Assembly: GCA_019114925.1 (NCBI GenBank)
Contig: DXEO01000215.1
Coordinates: 1 to 30,953, forward strand
DNA length: 30,953 bases
From: Candidatus Corynebacterium faecipullorum
GTDB lineage: Bacteria; Actinomycetota; Actinomycetes; Mycobacteriales; Mycobacteriaceae
Direction: 5' to 3'
Below the pieces are notes generated by a model. It saw nothing but the letters and a program-made list of their open reading frames with translations. It made no database searches and was not told the origin of the DNA. A program made the translations under genes and the position numbers. Of the stretch, positions 15,037-22,810 are shown in pieces; the first letter of the stretch is position 1, and every line of letters starts with the position of its first letter.

Positions 15037-17639
15037 TGTCGCACCGCTTCAGCGAGGATGAGCTCGATCACCTCACACCCGAAGAGCACGAGACTGTGGA
15101 GCCCGAAGCCGCAGAACCCGAAGTTGCTGCCGACGCTACCCAAGCCGTCCGCTTCGATCCTTTCGCCGATGAGGAAGACGATTATTCGGAGGATCACTTT
15201 CTCAGCACCTCACCTGCGGAACCAAGTGATCCGGCAACAGCGGCCTCCGGCGCCGACAACACGGAAGCCTCCGACCGCACCGCGGCCGTACCTTTTGATC
15301 CTTTCGCCGATGACTACGAGGATGATGAGCCCACTGCCACCGGCGCCGTCCTCTCCCCAACCGGTCACCCCGGCACGCACGGCACCGCGACGAATAGCCC
15401 TGACGATGGCGAATATGTCGATTCAGACAACATCGCAGCACTGATCGAAGAGCTGGGGCAGCTGCGAGATCGTCGCAAAGCAGAGGACCCTTCGCAGGCT
15501 TCCCGCCGCCGCGCGCTCGATACCTTCCGCCAGCGCCGCAGCACCAAGCGCACCGACCGCGAAGTGGCCGATGGCATGGCCACCTTGCCCTTCGTGGTCC
15601 CGGATGATCCTAGCCAAGCACTCATCGATCCGCAGGATGCGCCCCGCGCCGCCCCGCCGCAGCTTAAGCCGGGTGACATGGTGGCCGGCCAATACGAAAT
15701 CCTCGGTGTGCTGGCGCATGGCGGGCTGGGCTGGATTTACTTGGCCAATGACCATTTCGTTTCCGGGCGCATCGTGGTGCTCAAGGGCATGCAATCCACT
15801 AATTCCGCCGAAGAGACGGCGACTTCGGAGGCGGAGCGCGAGTTCCTCGCGGATATCACGCACCCGAATATCGTCAAGATTTTCAACTTCATCGACGATC
15901 CCCGCGTGCCGGGTGGCTTCATCGTCATGGAGTACGTCGGCGGACCTTCGCTGAAGCAGCGCCGCAACGACCAGGCCGATGACCGCTTCCCGGTCGATAC
16001 GGCGATTGCCTATATCCTGGAAATCCTGCCCGCCCTGGATTACCTGCACGCCCGCGGCGTGGTCTACAACGACTTAAAGCCCTCCAACATCATCGTCACC
16101 GAGGACCAGGTCAAGCTCATCGATCTGGGCGCGGTCTCCGGCATCGGTGCCTTTGGCCACATCTACGGCACGCAGGGTTTCCAGGCGCCGGAAATCGCCA
16201 CCCAGGGTCCCTCGGTGGCCAGCGATATTTATACCATCGGCCGCACCCTGGCCTGTCTAACGCTGAAGCTGCCAGTAGAGGATGGCGTCTATAAGCCCGG
16301 CCTTCCCTCCCCCACGGAGGAGCCGCTGTTGCGCCGCTACCTTTCCTTTTACCGCCTGCTCTTGCGCGCGACTGATCCGGACCCGGAGCAGCGCTTCGCG
16401 TCGGTCTCCGAGCTGCGTGACCAGCTCTTCGGCGTCCTGCGCGAGGTCATCGCTCTCCGCGATGGTATCCAGCACCCGGCCCAGCACTCTGTCTTCTCCC
16501 CGCAACGTACGACCTTCGGCACGAAGCACCTGGTCTTCCGCACCGACCAGCTCATCGATGGCATCGACCGCACCGTCCGCATCACCGCCCCCGAGGTGGT
16601 CTCCGCGCTGCCCATCCCGCTGGTCGTCCGCTCCGATATCGGCGCCCCGCTGCTGCAGGGTTCCTCCTATACCGAGCCGCAGGAAGCGCTAGAAACCCTG
16701 CGCCAGGCCATGCAGACCCCAGAGTACGAAGAGTCCGCCGAAATTCCCCTGGGCGTGGTGCGCGCCATGATTGACCTAGGCTATATCGGCCAGGCCCGCG
16801 AGTGGTTGACCTCCATCGAGGAGCGCTTGGGCAAGGACTGGCGCTTCCACTGGTACTCGGGCGTGACCGAGCTGCTCTTGGACAAGTACCGCGAGGCCCA
16901 GGCCCACTTCGCGCACGTTCTCGACGTGCTGCCCGGTGAGGCCGCACCGAAGCTGGCCATCGGCGCGGTCAACGAGCTCATCCTGCAGCAGCTGGGATTT
17001 TCGGAGGCCGCGCTTATTGACGCCTCCGTTGCCCGCGCCTGCGCCAACCTCACCACCTCGCTGGCAGATCTGCCCAATGATGCTTTTGAGGACCAGCCGG
17101 GCATCTGGGACCACATCACCGATGATCCGTCCCACCTGCGATTCAACTCGCTGCGCCTCTACGGCATCGTGTGGGCGACGAACCCGACGACGGTCTCCTC
17201 CGCCTTCGGCTTGGCCCGCCAGCTGCGCGCCGAGCACCAAGTCGAGCTCGCCGTGGCCACCTTGGATAAGGTGCCCAATGCCTCGCGCCACCACCGCATG
17301 GCCCGCTTGACCACGGTTCTCCAGCTCATCGTGCACGATCTCTCCGAGTCCCGCATCCGGCGCGCCGCCCGCCGTCTGGAGGAGATTCCGCAGAACGAGC
17401 CGCGCTTCTTGCAGATCAAGATTGCGGTCATCTCCGCCGGGCTGACCTTCCTGCGCGAGTCAGACCTCGAGGCCGCGGCCTCCCCCAATGATCTCTTCGA
17501 GTTCCCCTTTACCCAGCGCGGCCTGCGCTATGGCCTGGCGGATACCCTGCGGGCACTGGCCCGCCAGGCGCCGTTCGCCCGCCACCGCTACGCGCTGGTG
17601 GACCTGGCCAACAAGGTCCGCCCAGTCACGATGTTCTAG
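15036..17639 (+). CDS. pknG: Serine/threonine protein kinase PknG
   Basis: Soluble kinase of 867 residues. In relatives it phosphorylates the FHA protein OdhI/GarA and so relieves inhibition of 2-oxoglutarate dehydrogenase when amino acids are plentiful. The N-terminal 210 residues are disordered and acidic, with a repeated FDPFAD motif and no rubredoxin cysteines. The kinase domain has the Gly-rich loop AHGGLGWIY (227-235), catalytic Lys250 in VVLKGM, the PknG-type catalytic loop VYNDLKPSN (Asp346), DLG (Asp363) and QAPE (383-386). The C-terminal 350 residues form the TPR domain and end VDLANKVRPVTMF, as in other PknG proteins. Mycobacterial PknG is near 750 residues, so the N-terminal tail here is long. 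It is last in the glnX-glnH-pknG operon. Confidence 0.96.
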   Translation: MSHRFSEDELDHLTPEEHETVEPEAAEPEVAADATQAVRFDPFADEEDDYSEDHFLSTSPAEPSDPATAASGADNTEASDRTAAVPFDPFADDYEDDEPTATGAVLSPTGHPGTHGTATNSPDDGEYVDSDNIAALIEELGQLRDRRKAEDPSQASRRRALDTFRQRRSTKRTDREVADGMATLPFVVPDDPSQALIDPQDAPRAAPPQLKPGDMVAGQYEILGVLAHGGLGWIYLANDHFVSGRIVVLKGMQSTNSAEETATSEAEREFLADITHPNIVKIFNFIDDPRVPGGFIVMEYVGGPSLKQRRNDQADDRFPVDTAIAYILEILPALDYLHARGVVYNDLKPSNIIVTEDQVKLIDLGAVSGIGAFGHIYGTQGFQAPEIATQGPSVASDIYTIGRTLACLTLKLPVEDGVYKPGLPSPTEEPLLRRYLSFYRLLLRATDPDPEQRFASVSELRDQLFGVLREVIALRDGIQHPAQHSVFSPQRTTFGTKHLVFRTDQLIDGIDRTVRITAPEVVSALPIPLVVRSDIGAPLLQGSSYTEPQEALETLRQAMQTPEYEESAEIPLGVVRAMIDLGYIGQAREWLTSIEERLGKDWRFHWYSGVTELLLDKYREAQAHFAHVLDVLPGEAAPKLAIGAVNELILQQLGFSEAALIDASVARACANLTTSLADLPNDAFEDQPGIWDHITDDPSHLRFNSLRLYGIVWATNPTTVSSAFGLARQLRAEHQVELAVATLDKVPNASRHHRMARLTTVLQLIVHDLSESRIRRAARRLEEIPQNEPRFLQIKIAVISAGLTFLRESDLEAAASPNDLFEFPFTQRGLRYGLADTLRALARQAPFARHRYALVDLANKVRPVTMF
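15156..15313 (+). repeat. Duplicated FDPFAD-encoding motif in the pknG 5' region
   Basis: GATCCTTTCGCCGATGA occurs exactly at 15156-15172 and 15297-15313, inside two similar segments that encode TQAVRFDPFADEEDD (from residue 35) and TAAVPFDPFADDYED (from residue 82). The copies are 141 bases (47 codons) apart and keep the frame. Confidence 0.8.
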
Positions 17640-17654
17640 CTAACGCTGCCAGCT

Positions 17655-17669
17655 GTCGGCATAGCCGAC
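17655..17669. terminator. Short hairpin between convergent pknG and ackA
   Basis: GTCGGC (17655-17660) and GCCGAC (17664-17669) pair around a 3-nt loop within the 37-nt gap between the two stop codons. It lacks a T-tract, so any termination function is tentative. Confidence 0.35.
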
Positions 17670-17676
17670 GCCCGAC

Positions 17677-18897
17677 CTAGTACATCCCCGCCTCACGGGC
17701 CATGGCGGCAACCTCCGCGGACTTCTGCGCGATAGCCAGCTCCTCGTTAGTGGGCACCACGAAGACCTTGACCTGGGAATCCGCGGTCGAAATCATGCGC
17801 GGCTCTTTCGAGCGCACCAGGTTGGCTTCCTTATCGAAGTCAATGCCGTACATGTCCAGGTTGTACAACGAATCCTGGCGGACCTCGGTATCGTTCTCAC
17901 CCACGCCGGCGGTAAACGTAATCGCGTCCACGCGGCCCAGCGCAATCATGTATGCACCAATGAAGCGGCGCAGCTGGTGGATATAGATGTTATAGGCCAG
18001 CCAGGCATCCTGGTCCTCGTTGTTGATGCGCTCGCGCAGCACGCGGAAATCGTTGACACCCGCAATGCCTTTCACACCGGAGCGCTTGTTCAGAAGGTTA
18101 TCGATCTCATCGATCGACATCCCTGCCTCACGCGAGAGGTGGAAGATGATGCCCGGGTCAATATCGCCCGAGCGCGTGCCCATGGCCAGACCTGCCAGCG
18201 GGGTCAGGCCCATCGAGGTATCGATCGGGCGGCCGTTGCGAATCGCCGCCGCCGAAGCACCATTGCCCAAGTGCAGCGTGATCTGGTGAACATGACCGGG
18301 GTCACGGTCAAGAAGCTTCGGCACCTGCTGCGAAACGAACTCGTGGGAGGTTCCGTGGAAGCCGTAACGGCGGATGTCATACTGCGAGGTCACGTCGTTA
18401 TTAATGGCATAGAGTGCGGCTGCCGGCGGCATGTGGTTGAAGAAGGCCGTATCGAAGACCGCCACGTGCGGGATTTCCGGCAGCAGCTTGCGCGCCACGC
18501 GGATGCCGTCCAGGTTCGCCGGGTTGTGCAGCGGTGCGAGCGGAATGAGGTCCTCGATCATGGACTCGATCTGGTCCACGATGAGCTGCGGCTCGCTGAA
18601 CAGGCGCCCGCCGTGCACCACGCGGTGGCCAACTGCAATGACCTCGACATCCGTCGGGCCCACGCCGTGCTCGTGCATGATGCCGAACGCGCGGTCCAGG
18701 CCGAAGGAGTGGGTGGGAATCTCCAGCTCTTCCTTGAATTCCTCACCGCCCGTCTTGACGGTCACAGCGCCCTGCGGCTCACCGACCTGCTCCACCAAAC
18801 CGGAGACCAGCGGGGTATCCGTGGCCGAGCTTTCCGGGTCCACCAGCTGGAATTTAACCGAGGAGGAACCCGAGTTGAGAACGAGTACGTACGCCAT
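17677..18897 (-). CDS. ackA: Acetate kinase
   Basis: Acetate kinase (406 residues) interconverts acetyl phosphate plus ADP with acetate plus ATP. Family signatures are all present: VLVLNSGSSSVKFQL at the N-terminus, VGHRVVHGG, VAVFDTAFFNHMP (catalytic Asp), RRYGFHGTSHEFV, ITLHLGNGAS, GLAMGTRSGDIDPG and FTAGVGEND. The ATG directly follows the pta stop codon with no gap, and a GGGGTGAAG ribosome binding site lies in the 3' end of pta. The pta-ackA pair therefore forms one coupled operon for acetate excretion and re-use. Placement beside pknG is conserved in Mycobacterium (Rv0408-Rv0410c). Confidence 0.97.
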   Translation of the reverse strand: MAYVLVLNSGSSSVKFQLVDPESSATDTPLVSGLVEQVGEPQGAVTVKTGGEEFKEELEIPTHSFGLDRAFGIMHEHGVGPTDVEVIAVGHRVVHGGRLFSEPQLIVDQIESMIEDLIPLAPLHNPANLDGIRVARKLLPEIPHVAVFDTAFFNHMPPAAALYAINNDVTSQYDIRRYGFHGTSHEFVSQQVPKLLDRDPGHVHQITLHLGNGASAAAIRNGRPIDTSMGLTPLAGLAMGTRSGDIDPGIIFHLSREAGMSIDEIDNLLNKRSGVKGIAGVNDFRVLRERINNEDQDAWLAYNIYIHQLRRFIGAYMIALGRVDAITFTAGVGENDTEVRQDSLYNLDMYGIDFDKEANLVRSKEPRMISTADSQVKVFVVPTNEELAIAQKSAEVAAMAREAGMY

Positions 18898-20262
18898 CTA
18901 CTTCACCCCTGCCTGAATTGCGGTAATAGCCACCGTGTTGATGATGTCCGGAACCGTCGCACCGCGCGAAAGGTCATTGACCGGCTTGTTCAGCCCCTGC
19001 AAAATCGGGCCCACGGCCAGTGCACCACCGGTGCGCTGCGCCGTCTTATAGCCAATATTGCCGGCCTCCAGGTCCGGGAAGACGAAGACCGTGGCCTTAC
19101 CCGCAACGTCGGATTCCGGCGCCTTCTTGGCGGCCACGCCGGGGTCGCAGGCAGCGTCGAACTGCAGCGGACCATCCACCGCCACGGAGGAATCGATGCC
19201 GCGAGCCGCCTCAACAGCCTGCGCCACCTTCTCCACGTCCGGGCCAGCGCCCGAAGTACCTGTGGAGTAGGACAGCAGCGCCACGCGCGGGTCTAGGCCG
19301 AACTGCGCAGCGGTCTGCGCGGAGACGATGGCGATCTCGCCGAGCTGCTCCGGGGTCGGGTTCGGGTTCACCGCGCAGTCACCGAAGGCCCACAAACGTC
19401 CGGGCATCACCATGAGGAAGATGGAAGAGACCACGGAGGCCTCAGGCTTGGTCTTAATGATCTGGAAGGAAGGCTTAATGGTGTGCGCCGTGGTGTGCGC
19501 CGCGCCGGAGACCATGCCATCGGCCAAGCCCTTGTGCACCATCATCGTGGCGAAGTAAGAGACGTCTTTCATGGTCTCGCGCGCCTGCTCCAGCGTCACG
19601 CCCTTCTTCTTGCGCAACTCCGCAAAGTCCACCGCAAACTCTTCTGCCAGCGGGGATTCCAGGTGGTTGATGATGTCCACGCTGGACAAGTCGATCCCGA
19701 GTTCCTGGGCGCGCTTCTCGACGTTCCCGTCACCCAAAATCGTCAGCTTTGCCACCTTGCCCTTGATGAGCTCACCGGCGGCCTCCAAGATGCGATCATC
19801 TTCGCCCTCCGGCAGCACGATGTGCGCGCCAATCTCGCGGGCCTGATCCAAAAGCTGCTTCTGGAAGAGCTCCGCACTCATATAAGGTTCGATCTCTTCC
19901 AGGGAGGAAATCGCACTGGGGACAGAGGAGACGGCGTCCAGCGCGCCCACCACGGTGGCCCCCACCGAGCGCGCGTGGTTCAGCGCCAACTCCGCAGCGC
20001 GTGCGGGTGCAGCGGAAATCAGCACGAAGGGCAGACCTAGGGCGGCGGCAGCCTTGGCATCAAAGTCCATAACTCCAGTGCCTTGAAGGACCAGGTTGCC
20101 TGTAGGGGCATTCTCCAGGACTTCGCTGAGCGTGGTCCCCAAGTCATCTACCTGGGCGAAGGTGGCCCCCAATTCCTGAGCCATAGCAGCAACGTCCAAA
20201 CCGTCGAAGCCGCGCCCAATGACGCTGATGAAGGCGGAATTCCGTGAGGACTTGGCGGTCAT
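18898..20262 (-). CDS. pta: Phosphate acetyltransferase
   Basis: Phosphotransacetylase (454 residues) converts acetyl-CoA and phosphate to acetyl phosphate. The C-terminal catalytic PTA/PTB domain (about 125-450) shows VLPEGEDDRILEA, GLADGMVSGAAHTTAHTI, RLWAFGDCAVNPNPT, ALLSYSTGTSGAG, VDGPLQFDAACDP and ATVFVFPDLEAGNIGYK. The N-terminal 120 residues are a reduced P-loop-like domain without a recognisable Walker A. The frame is open 18 codons further, but MTAKSSRNSAFISV fits the family and has AGAAAGG upstream at good spacing, so I start at 20262. It is the first gene of the pta-ackA operon; an inverted repeat with RamA-like GC blocks lies 27-56 nt upstream. Confidence 0.94.
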   Translation of the reverse strand: MTAKSSRNSAFISVIGRGFDGLDVAAMAQELGATFAQVDDLGTTLSEVLENAPTGNLVLQGTGVMDFDAKAAAALGLPFVLISAAPARAAELALNHARSVGATVVGALDAVSSVPSAISSLEEIEPYMSAELFQKQLLDQAREIGAHIVLPEGEDDRILEAAGELIKGKVAKLTILGDGNVEKRAQELGIDLSSVDIINHLESPLAEEFAVDFAELRKKKGVTLEQARETMKDVSYFATMMVHKGLADGMVSGAAHTTAHTIKPSFQIIKTKPEASVVSSIFLMVMPGRLWAFGDCAVNPNPTPEQLGEIAIVSAQTAAQFGLDPRVALLSYSTGTSGAGPDVEKVAQAVEAARGIDSSVAVDGPLQFDAACDPGVAAKKAPESDVAGKATVFVFPDLEAGNIGYKTAQRTGGALAVGPILQGLNKPVNDLSRGATVPDIINTVAITAIQAGVK

Positions 20263-20288
20263 GAGAAACCTTTCTCTGCCTAGAAAGC

Positions 20289-20318
20289 GTGTACCCCAGA
20301 TCACATAGTGGGGCACAC
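20289..20318. promoter_or_regulatory. Inverted repeat upstream of pta-ackA, candidate RamA-type operator
   Basis: GTGTACCCCA (20289-20298) and TGGGGCACAC (20309-20318) form an inverted repeat with one mismatched pair and a 10-nt spacer. RamA, the acetate-metabolism activator of Corynebacterium, recognises stretches of 4-6 G or C with specific flanks, and it controls pta-ackA in C. glutamicum. The match is by eye only. Confidence 0.45.
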
Positions 20319-20447
20319 AGTGACACTACAACACTTTCACAGTACGGCAACGCACCCCTTCTCGCTGCCAAAGTGAGGCTTCATATCTCCAACGCTGCAG
20401 GCCAACAACTCCCCACACCACCATAGAGTGCGTTATCCCACAGAAAC

Positions 20448-20477
20448 TTGCCCTCCGTGATCACCTCAGAGTAGGGT
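20448..20477 (+). promoter_or_regulatory. Probable promoter of the PTS permease gene
   Basis: TTGCCC (20448-20453) and TAGGGT (20472-20477) are separated by 18 nt. Transcription would start near 20484, directly in front of the antiterminator target. GTGATCAC (20457-20464) is a short palindrome between the two hexamers and might bind a regulator. Confidence 0.5.
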
Positions 20478-20485
20478 CCTAACCA

Positions 20486-20508
20486 GGATTGTTACTTCGG
20501 GCAAGACC
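20486..20508 (+). promoter_or_regulatory. Ribonucleic antiterminator (RAT) of the BglG/LicT type
   Basis: The strand reads GGATTGTTAC, then TTCG, then GGCAAGACC, matching the RAT consensus halves GGATTGTTAC and GGCAAAACC. The pairs are GG/CC, then a small internal loop (A opposite GA), UUG/CAA, a second internal loop (UUA opposite G), and a C-G pair closing a UUCG tetraloop. Known RATs are about 29-30 nt; this one is 23 because the inner stem is shortened. Its last six bases are the first six of the terminator stem, so the two structures exclude each other. The gene for a matching RNA-binding protein lies downstream of the permease. Confidence 0.85.
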
Positions 20509-20580
20509 TAGGCTCCCCACTCTTAGCCGTGTGGGGATGGTTCGCTATGAACCATTGTGGCCTAGGTCTTTTGTGGTTTT
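20503..20580 (+). terminator. Branched terminator controlled by the RAT
   Basis: An 11-bp perfect outer stem, AAGACCTAGGC (20503-20513) with its complement at 20560-20570, is followed by TTTTGTGGTTTT. Inside it are two perfect hairpins: TCCCCAC/GTGGGGA (20514-20520 and 20531-20537) and TGGTTC/GAACCA (20538-20543 and 20549-20554). The fold is a three-way junction rather than a simple hairpin. It should end transcription before the permease unless the RAT is stabilised. Confidence 0.82.
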
Positions 20581-20616
20581 TAGCCACAGTGCCTGCCTAC
20601 TCTCGAAAGGATTCTC

Positions 20617-22707
20617 ATGTCGACAGAGACTCGCTCGGCAGCCGAAGCCATCTTGGATGGCATCGGCGGAGCGGAGAACATCACCTCTTTCACGCACTGT
20701 GCTACGCGCCTGCGCTTCGAGCTGGCTGATGCCTCCAAAGCCGATAAGGAAGCACTCGAATCTATCCCCAAGGTCATGGGCGCTGTGCCCCAAGGTGGCC
20801 GCAACTACCAGGTGGTCATCGGCGGCGACGTGGCCACGGTCTATGACGAGATCAACGCTCTCCCACAGATGAAGAACGCCGGCGCCTCCGCCGGCCAATC
20901 CAACGACGATGTCAAGGCCGCGGCCCGCGCCAAGTCCAAGGGCAAGGTGCCGTGGATGGATACCTTCTTCGAGTATCTCTCGGATTCCTTCCGCCCCATC
21001 CTGGGCGTGCTGCTGGGTGCCTCCCTGGTCATCGCCTTCGCCTCGGTGCTGGATGCTTTCGGCGTCGTGGACTTCCGCTCCCCGGACAAGCCGGCCTCCT
21101 GGTTCTTCGTGGATGCCATGTGGCGTTCTGTCTTCTTCTTCCTGCCGGTGATGGTGGCCTATAACGCTGGTAAGAAGCTGCGCATCGACCCCTGGGTTCC
21201 CGCGGCAGTCATGCTCGCACTATTCACCCCGGAGTTCCTCGATCTCTCGGAGAACCCCGCAGTCCAGTGTGTCACCAACGACACCCTCGGTGCGGAGCAG
21301 TGCTCCATTGAGATCTTCGGTATGACCATGCAGCTGCAGGACTACGGCGGAAACGTCTTCGTCCCGCTCATCATGGCTGCTGTTGCCGCACTCTTCTACA
21401 AGGGTTTCCAGAAGATCATTCCGTCCGCGGTGCACATGGTCTTCGTTCCCTTCCTCACCATGATCGTCCTCATCCCGCTGACGGCCTTCCTCATTGGCCC
21501 CTTCGGCGTATGGGCCGGTAACGGCATTGGCGCCGGACTGTCCTGGATGAATGACAACGTTCCGTTCGTCTTCGCCCTGGCCATCCCGATGCTCTATCCG
21601 TTCCTGGTTCCACTGGGCCTGCACTGGCCGCTTAACGCCCTCATGCTGGTCAACATCCAGACCTTAGGCTATGACTTCATCCAGGGCCCGATGGGCGCTT
21701 GGAACTTCGCCTGCTTCGGTGCCACCGCTGGTGTGCTAGCCCTGTCCATCCGTGACCACGACACCGTGATGCGCCAGACCTCTGGCTCTGCCCTCCTGGC
21801 CGGCCTGCTCGGTGGTGTGTCTGAGCCTTCCCTCTACGGTATCCACCTGCGCTACAAGAGGATTTACCCGCGCATGCTGGTGGGCTGCTTCGCTGGTGGC
21901 CTGACCGTGGCTCTGCTGACCCTGGGCACGAACGGCATTACTACCGACGCCTTCGTCTTCACTTCCCTCCTGACCATCCCGGTCTTCACCCCGATGGCCA
22001 AGTACGCCATCTCCATTGCGGTGGCCTTCTTCGTGGCCTTCCTGCTCATCCTCTTCACCGACTACCGCACCCCGGAGGAGCGCGCTGAGGCCAAGGCCGC
22101 CCGCGAGGCAGCTGAGAAGGCCGAGCTCGACAACGCCGACAACGCCGCGCTTGCCGACGCCCCCGCTGCCGCCGGCGCCGGTGCTGGCGCTGCCACCGCA
22201 ACCGCGACCAAGACCGATGCCCCGGCGCAGGCTGCTGAGCCCGCCGCTGGCACCACCACCGACATTGCTTCCCCAGCTGCCGGCAAGGTTGTCCCGATGG
22301 CTGAGATCGATGACCCGGTCTTCTCTGCTGGAACGCTCGGCGATGGCGTGGGCATCGTCCCTGAGGGCAACGACGTTTACTCCCCGGTGAGCGGCACGAT
22401 CGTCAGTGCCATGAAGTCCGGTCACGCCTACGGCATCAAGACCGAGGACGGCGTGGAGGTCCTGGTCCACATCGGCATCAACACCGTGAAGATGAAGGGC
22501 GAAGGTTTCGCCCCGGCCGTCAAGAAGGGCGACACCGTCAAGCAGGGCGAGCTGCTTGCCACCGTTGACTTTGCCAAGGTCACCGAAGCCGGCTACGACA
22601 CCACCATCGTCTTGGCCGTGACCAACACCAAGGCACTGTCTGCCGTCACCCCGGCTGGCCTCAACCACGCCGCCGCTGGCGACACGGTCATCACCACGAC
22701 CCGCTAA
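20617..22707 (+). CDS. PTS glucose/beta-glucoside-family permease, EIIBCA
   Basis: Sugar phosphotransferase permease of 696 residues with domains in the order B-C-A. EIIB is at 1-90, with the phosphorylated Cys28 in SFTHCATRLRFEL. EIIC is at about 110-490, with ten or so helices, GLHWPLNALMLVNIQTLGYD and the substrate-site motif GGVSEPSLYG. An Ala/Pro/Thr-rich linker (about 505-550) follows. EIIA (about 555-690) carries His603 and the phosphorylated His618 in VEVLVHIGINTV. The EIIC motifs closely recall corynebacterial PtsG, which has the same domain order, so glucose is the best guess. A beta-glucoside is possible given the antiterminator, but no phospho-glucosidase gene is adjacent. Expression is predicted to be switched by the RAT/terminator leader. 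The ribosome binding site GAAAGGA is well placed. Confidence 0.9.
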   Translation: MSTETRSAAEAILDGIGGAENITSFTHCATRLRFELADASKADKEALESIPKVMGAVPQGGRNYQVVIGGDVATVYDEINALPQMKNAGASAGQSNDDVKAAARAKSKGKVPWMDTFFEYLSDSFRPILGVLLGASLVIAFASVLDAFGVVDFRSPDKPASWFFVDAMWRSVFFFLPVMVAYNAGKKLRIDPWVPAAVMLALFTPEFLDLSENPAVQCVTNDTLGAEQCSIEIFGMTMQLQDYGGNVFVPLIMAAVAALFYKGFQKIIPSAVHMVFVPFLTMIVLIPLTAFLIGPFGVWAGNGIGAGLSWMNDNVPFVFALAIPMLYPFLVPLGLHWPLNALMLVNIQTLGYDFIQGPMGAWNFACFGATAGVLALSIRDHDTVMRQTSGSALLAGLLGGVSEPSLYGIHLRYKRIYPRMLVGCFAGGLTVALLTLGTNGITTDAFVFTSLLTIPVFTPMAKYAISIAVAFFVAFLLILFTDYRTPEERAEAKAAREAAEKAELDNADNAALADAPAAAGAGAGAATATATKTDAPAQAAEPAAGTTTDIASPAAGKVVPMAEIDDPVFSAGTLGDGVGIVPEGNDVYSPVSGTIVSAMKSGHAYGIKTEDGVEVLVHIGINTVKMKGEGFAPAVKKGDTVKQGELLATVDFAKVTEAGYDTTIVLAVTNTKALSAVTPAGLNHAAAGDTVITTTR

Positions 22708-22749
22708 AGGACCCACTAGGGAACCTTTAGCACGCCTTTAACGAACCCT

Positions 22750-22800
22750 GACTAAGCTGGCTCGATGTAATCACCATCGTGGTCAGCTTTAGTCGTTTTG
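22750..22800 (+). terminator. Terminator after the PTS permease gene
   Basis: GACTAAGCTG (22750-22759) pairs with CAGCTTTAGTC (22784-22794) with one bulged base. An inner CGATG/CATCG stem (22763-22767 and 22775-22779) and a trailing GTTTTG complete it. It would limit read-through into the antiterminator gene, leaving a low basal level of regulator. Confidence 0.65.
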
Positions 22801-22810
22801 TGCCTCAACC

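Larger units (their letters stand above)
20263..20616. other. Divergent regulatory region between pta and the PTS permease gene
   Basis: 354 bases with no gene. From left to right it holds the pta ribosome binding site, an inverted repeat (20289-20318), a stretch to about 20440 with nothing I can assign, a probable permease promoter (20448-20477), an antiterminator target (20486-20508), a branched terminator (20503-20580) and the GAAAGGA ribosome binding site (20605-20611) of the permease. Confidence 0.7.

Noticed and set aside
17977..19296. Long open frame (439 codons) on the plus strand opposite ackA and pta
   Set aside because: It is antisense to two enzymes with complete catalytic motifs, has an arginine/histidine-rich composition typical of reverse-strand reading in high-GC DNA, and matches no known family.
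20304..20330. GlxR (CRP-type) binding site near pta
   Set aside because: Half-site-like TGTGA and GTACA words are present, but the TGTGA-N6-TCACA consensus is not met on both sides.
20503..20570. tRNA-like cloverleaf in the PTS leader
   Set aside because: It has only two inner arms, an 11-bp outer stem instead of 7, and no T-loop or CCA-end features. A T-rich tail and the overlap with the RAT mark it as a terminator.
21736..22716. Minus-strand open frame of 326 codons opposite the PTS permease
   Set aside because: Gly/Arg/His-rich mirror of the EIIC/EIIA coding strand with no motif, no ribosome binding site and no neighbour on that strand.
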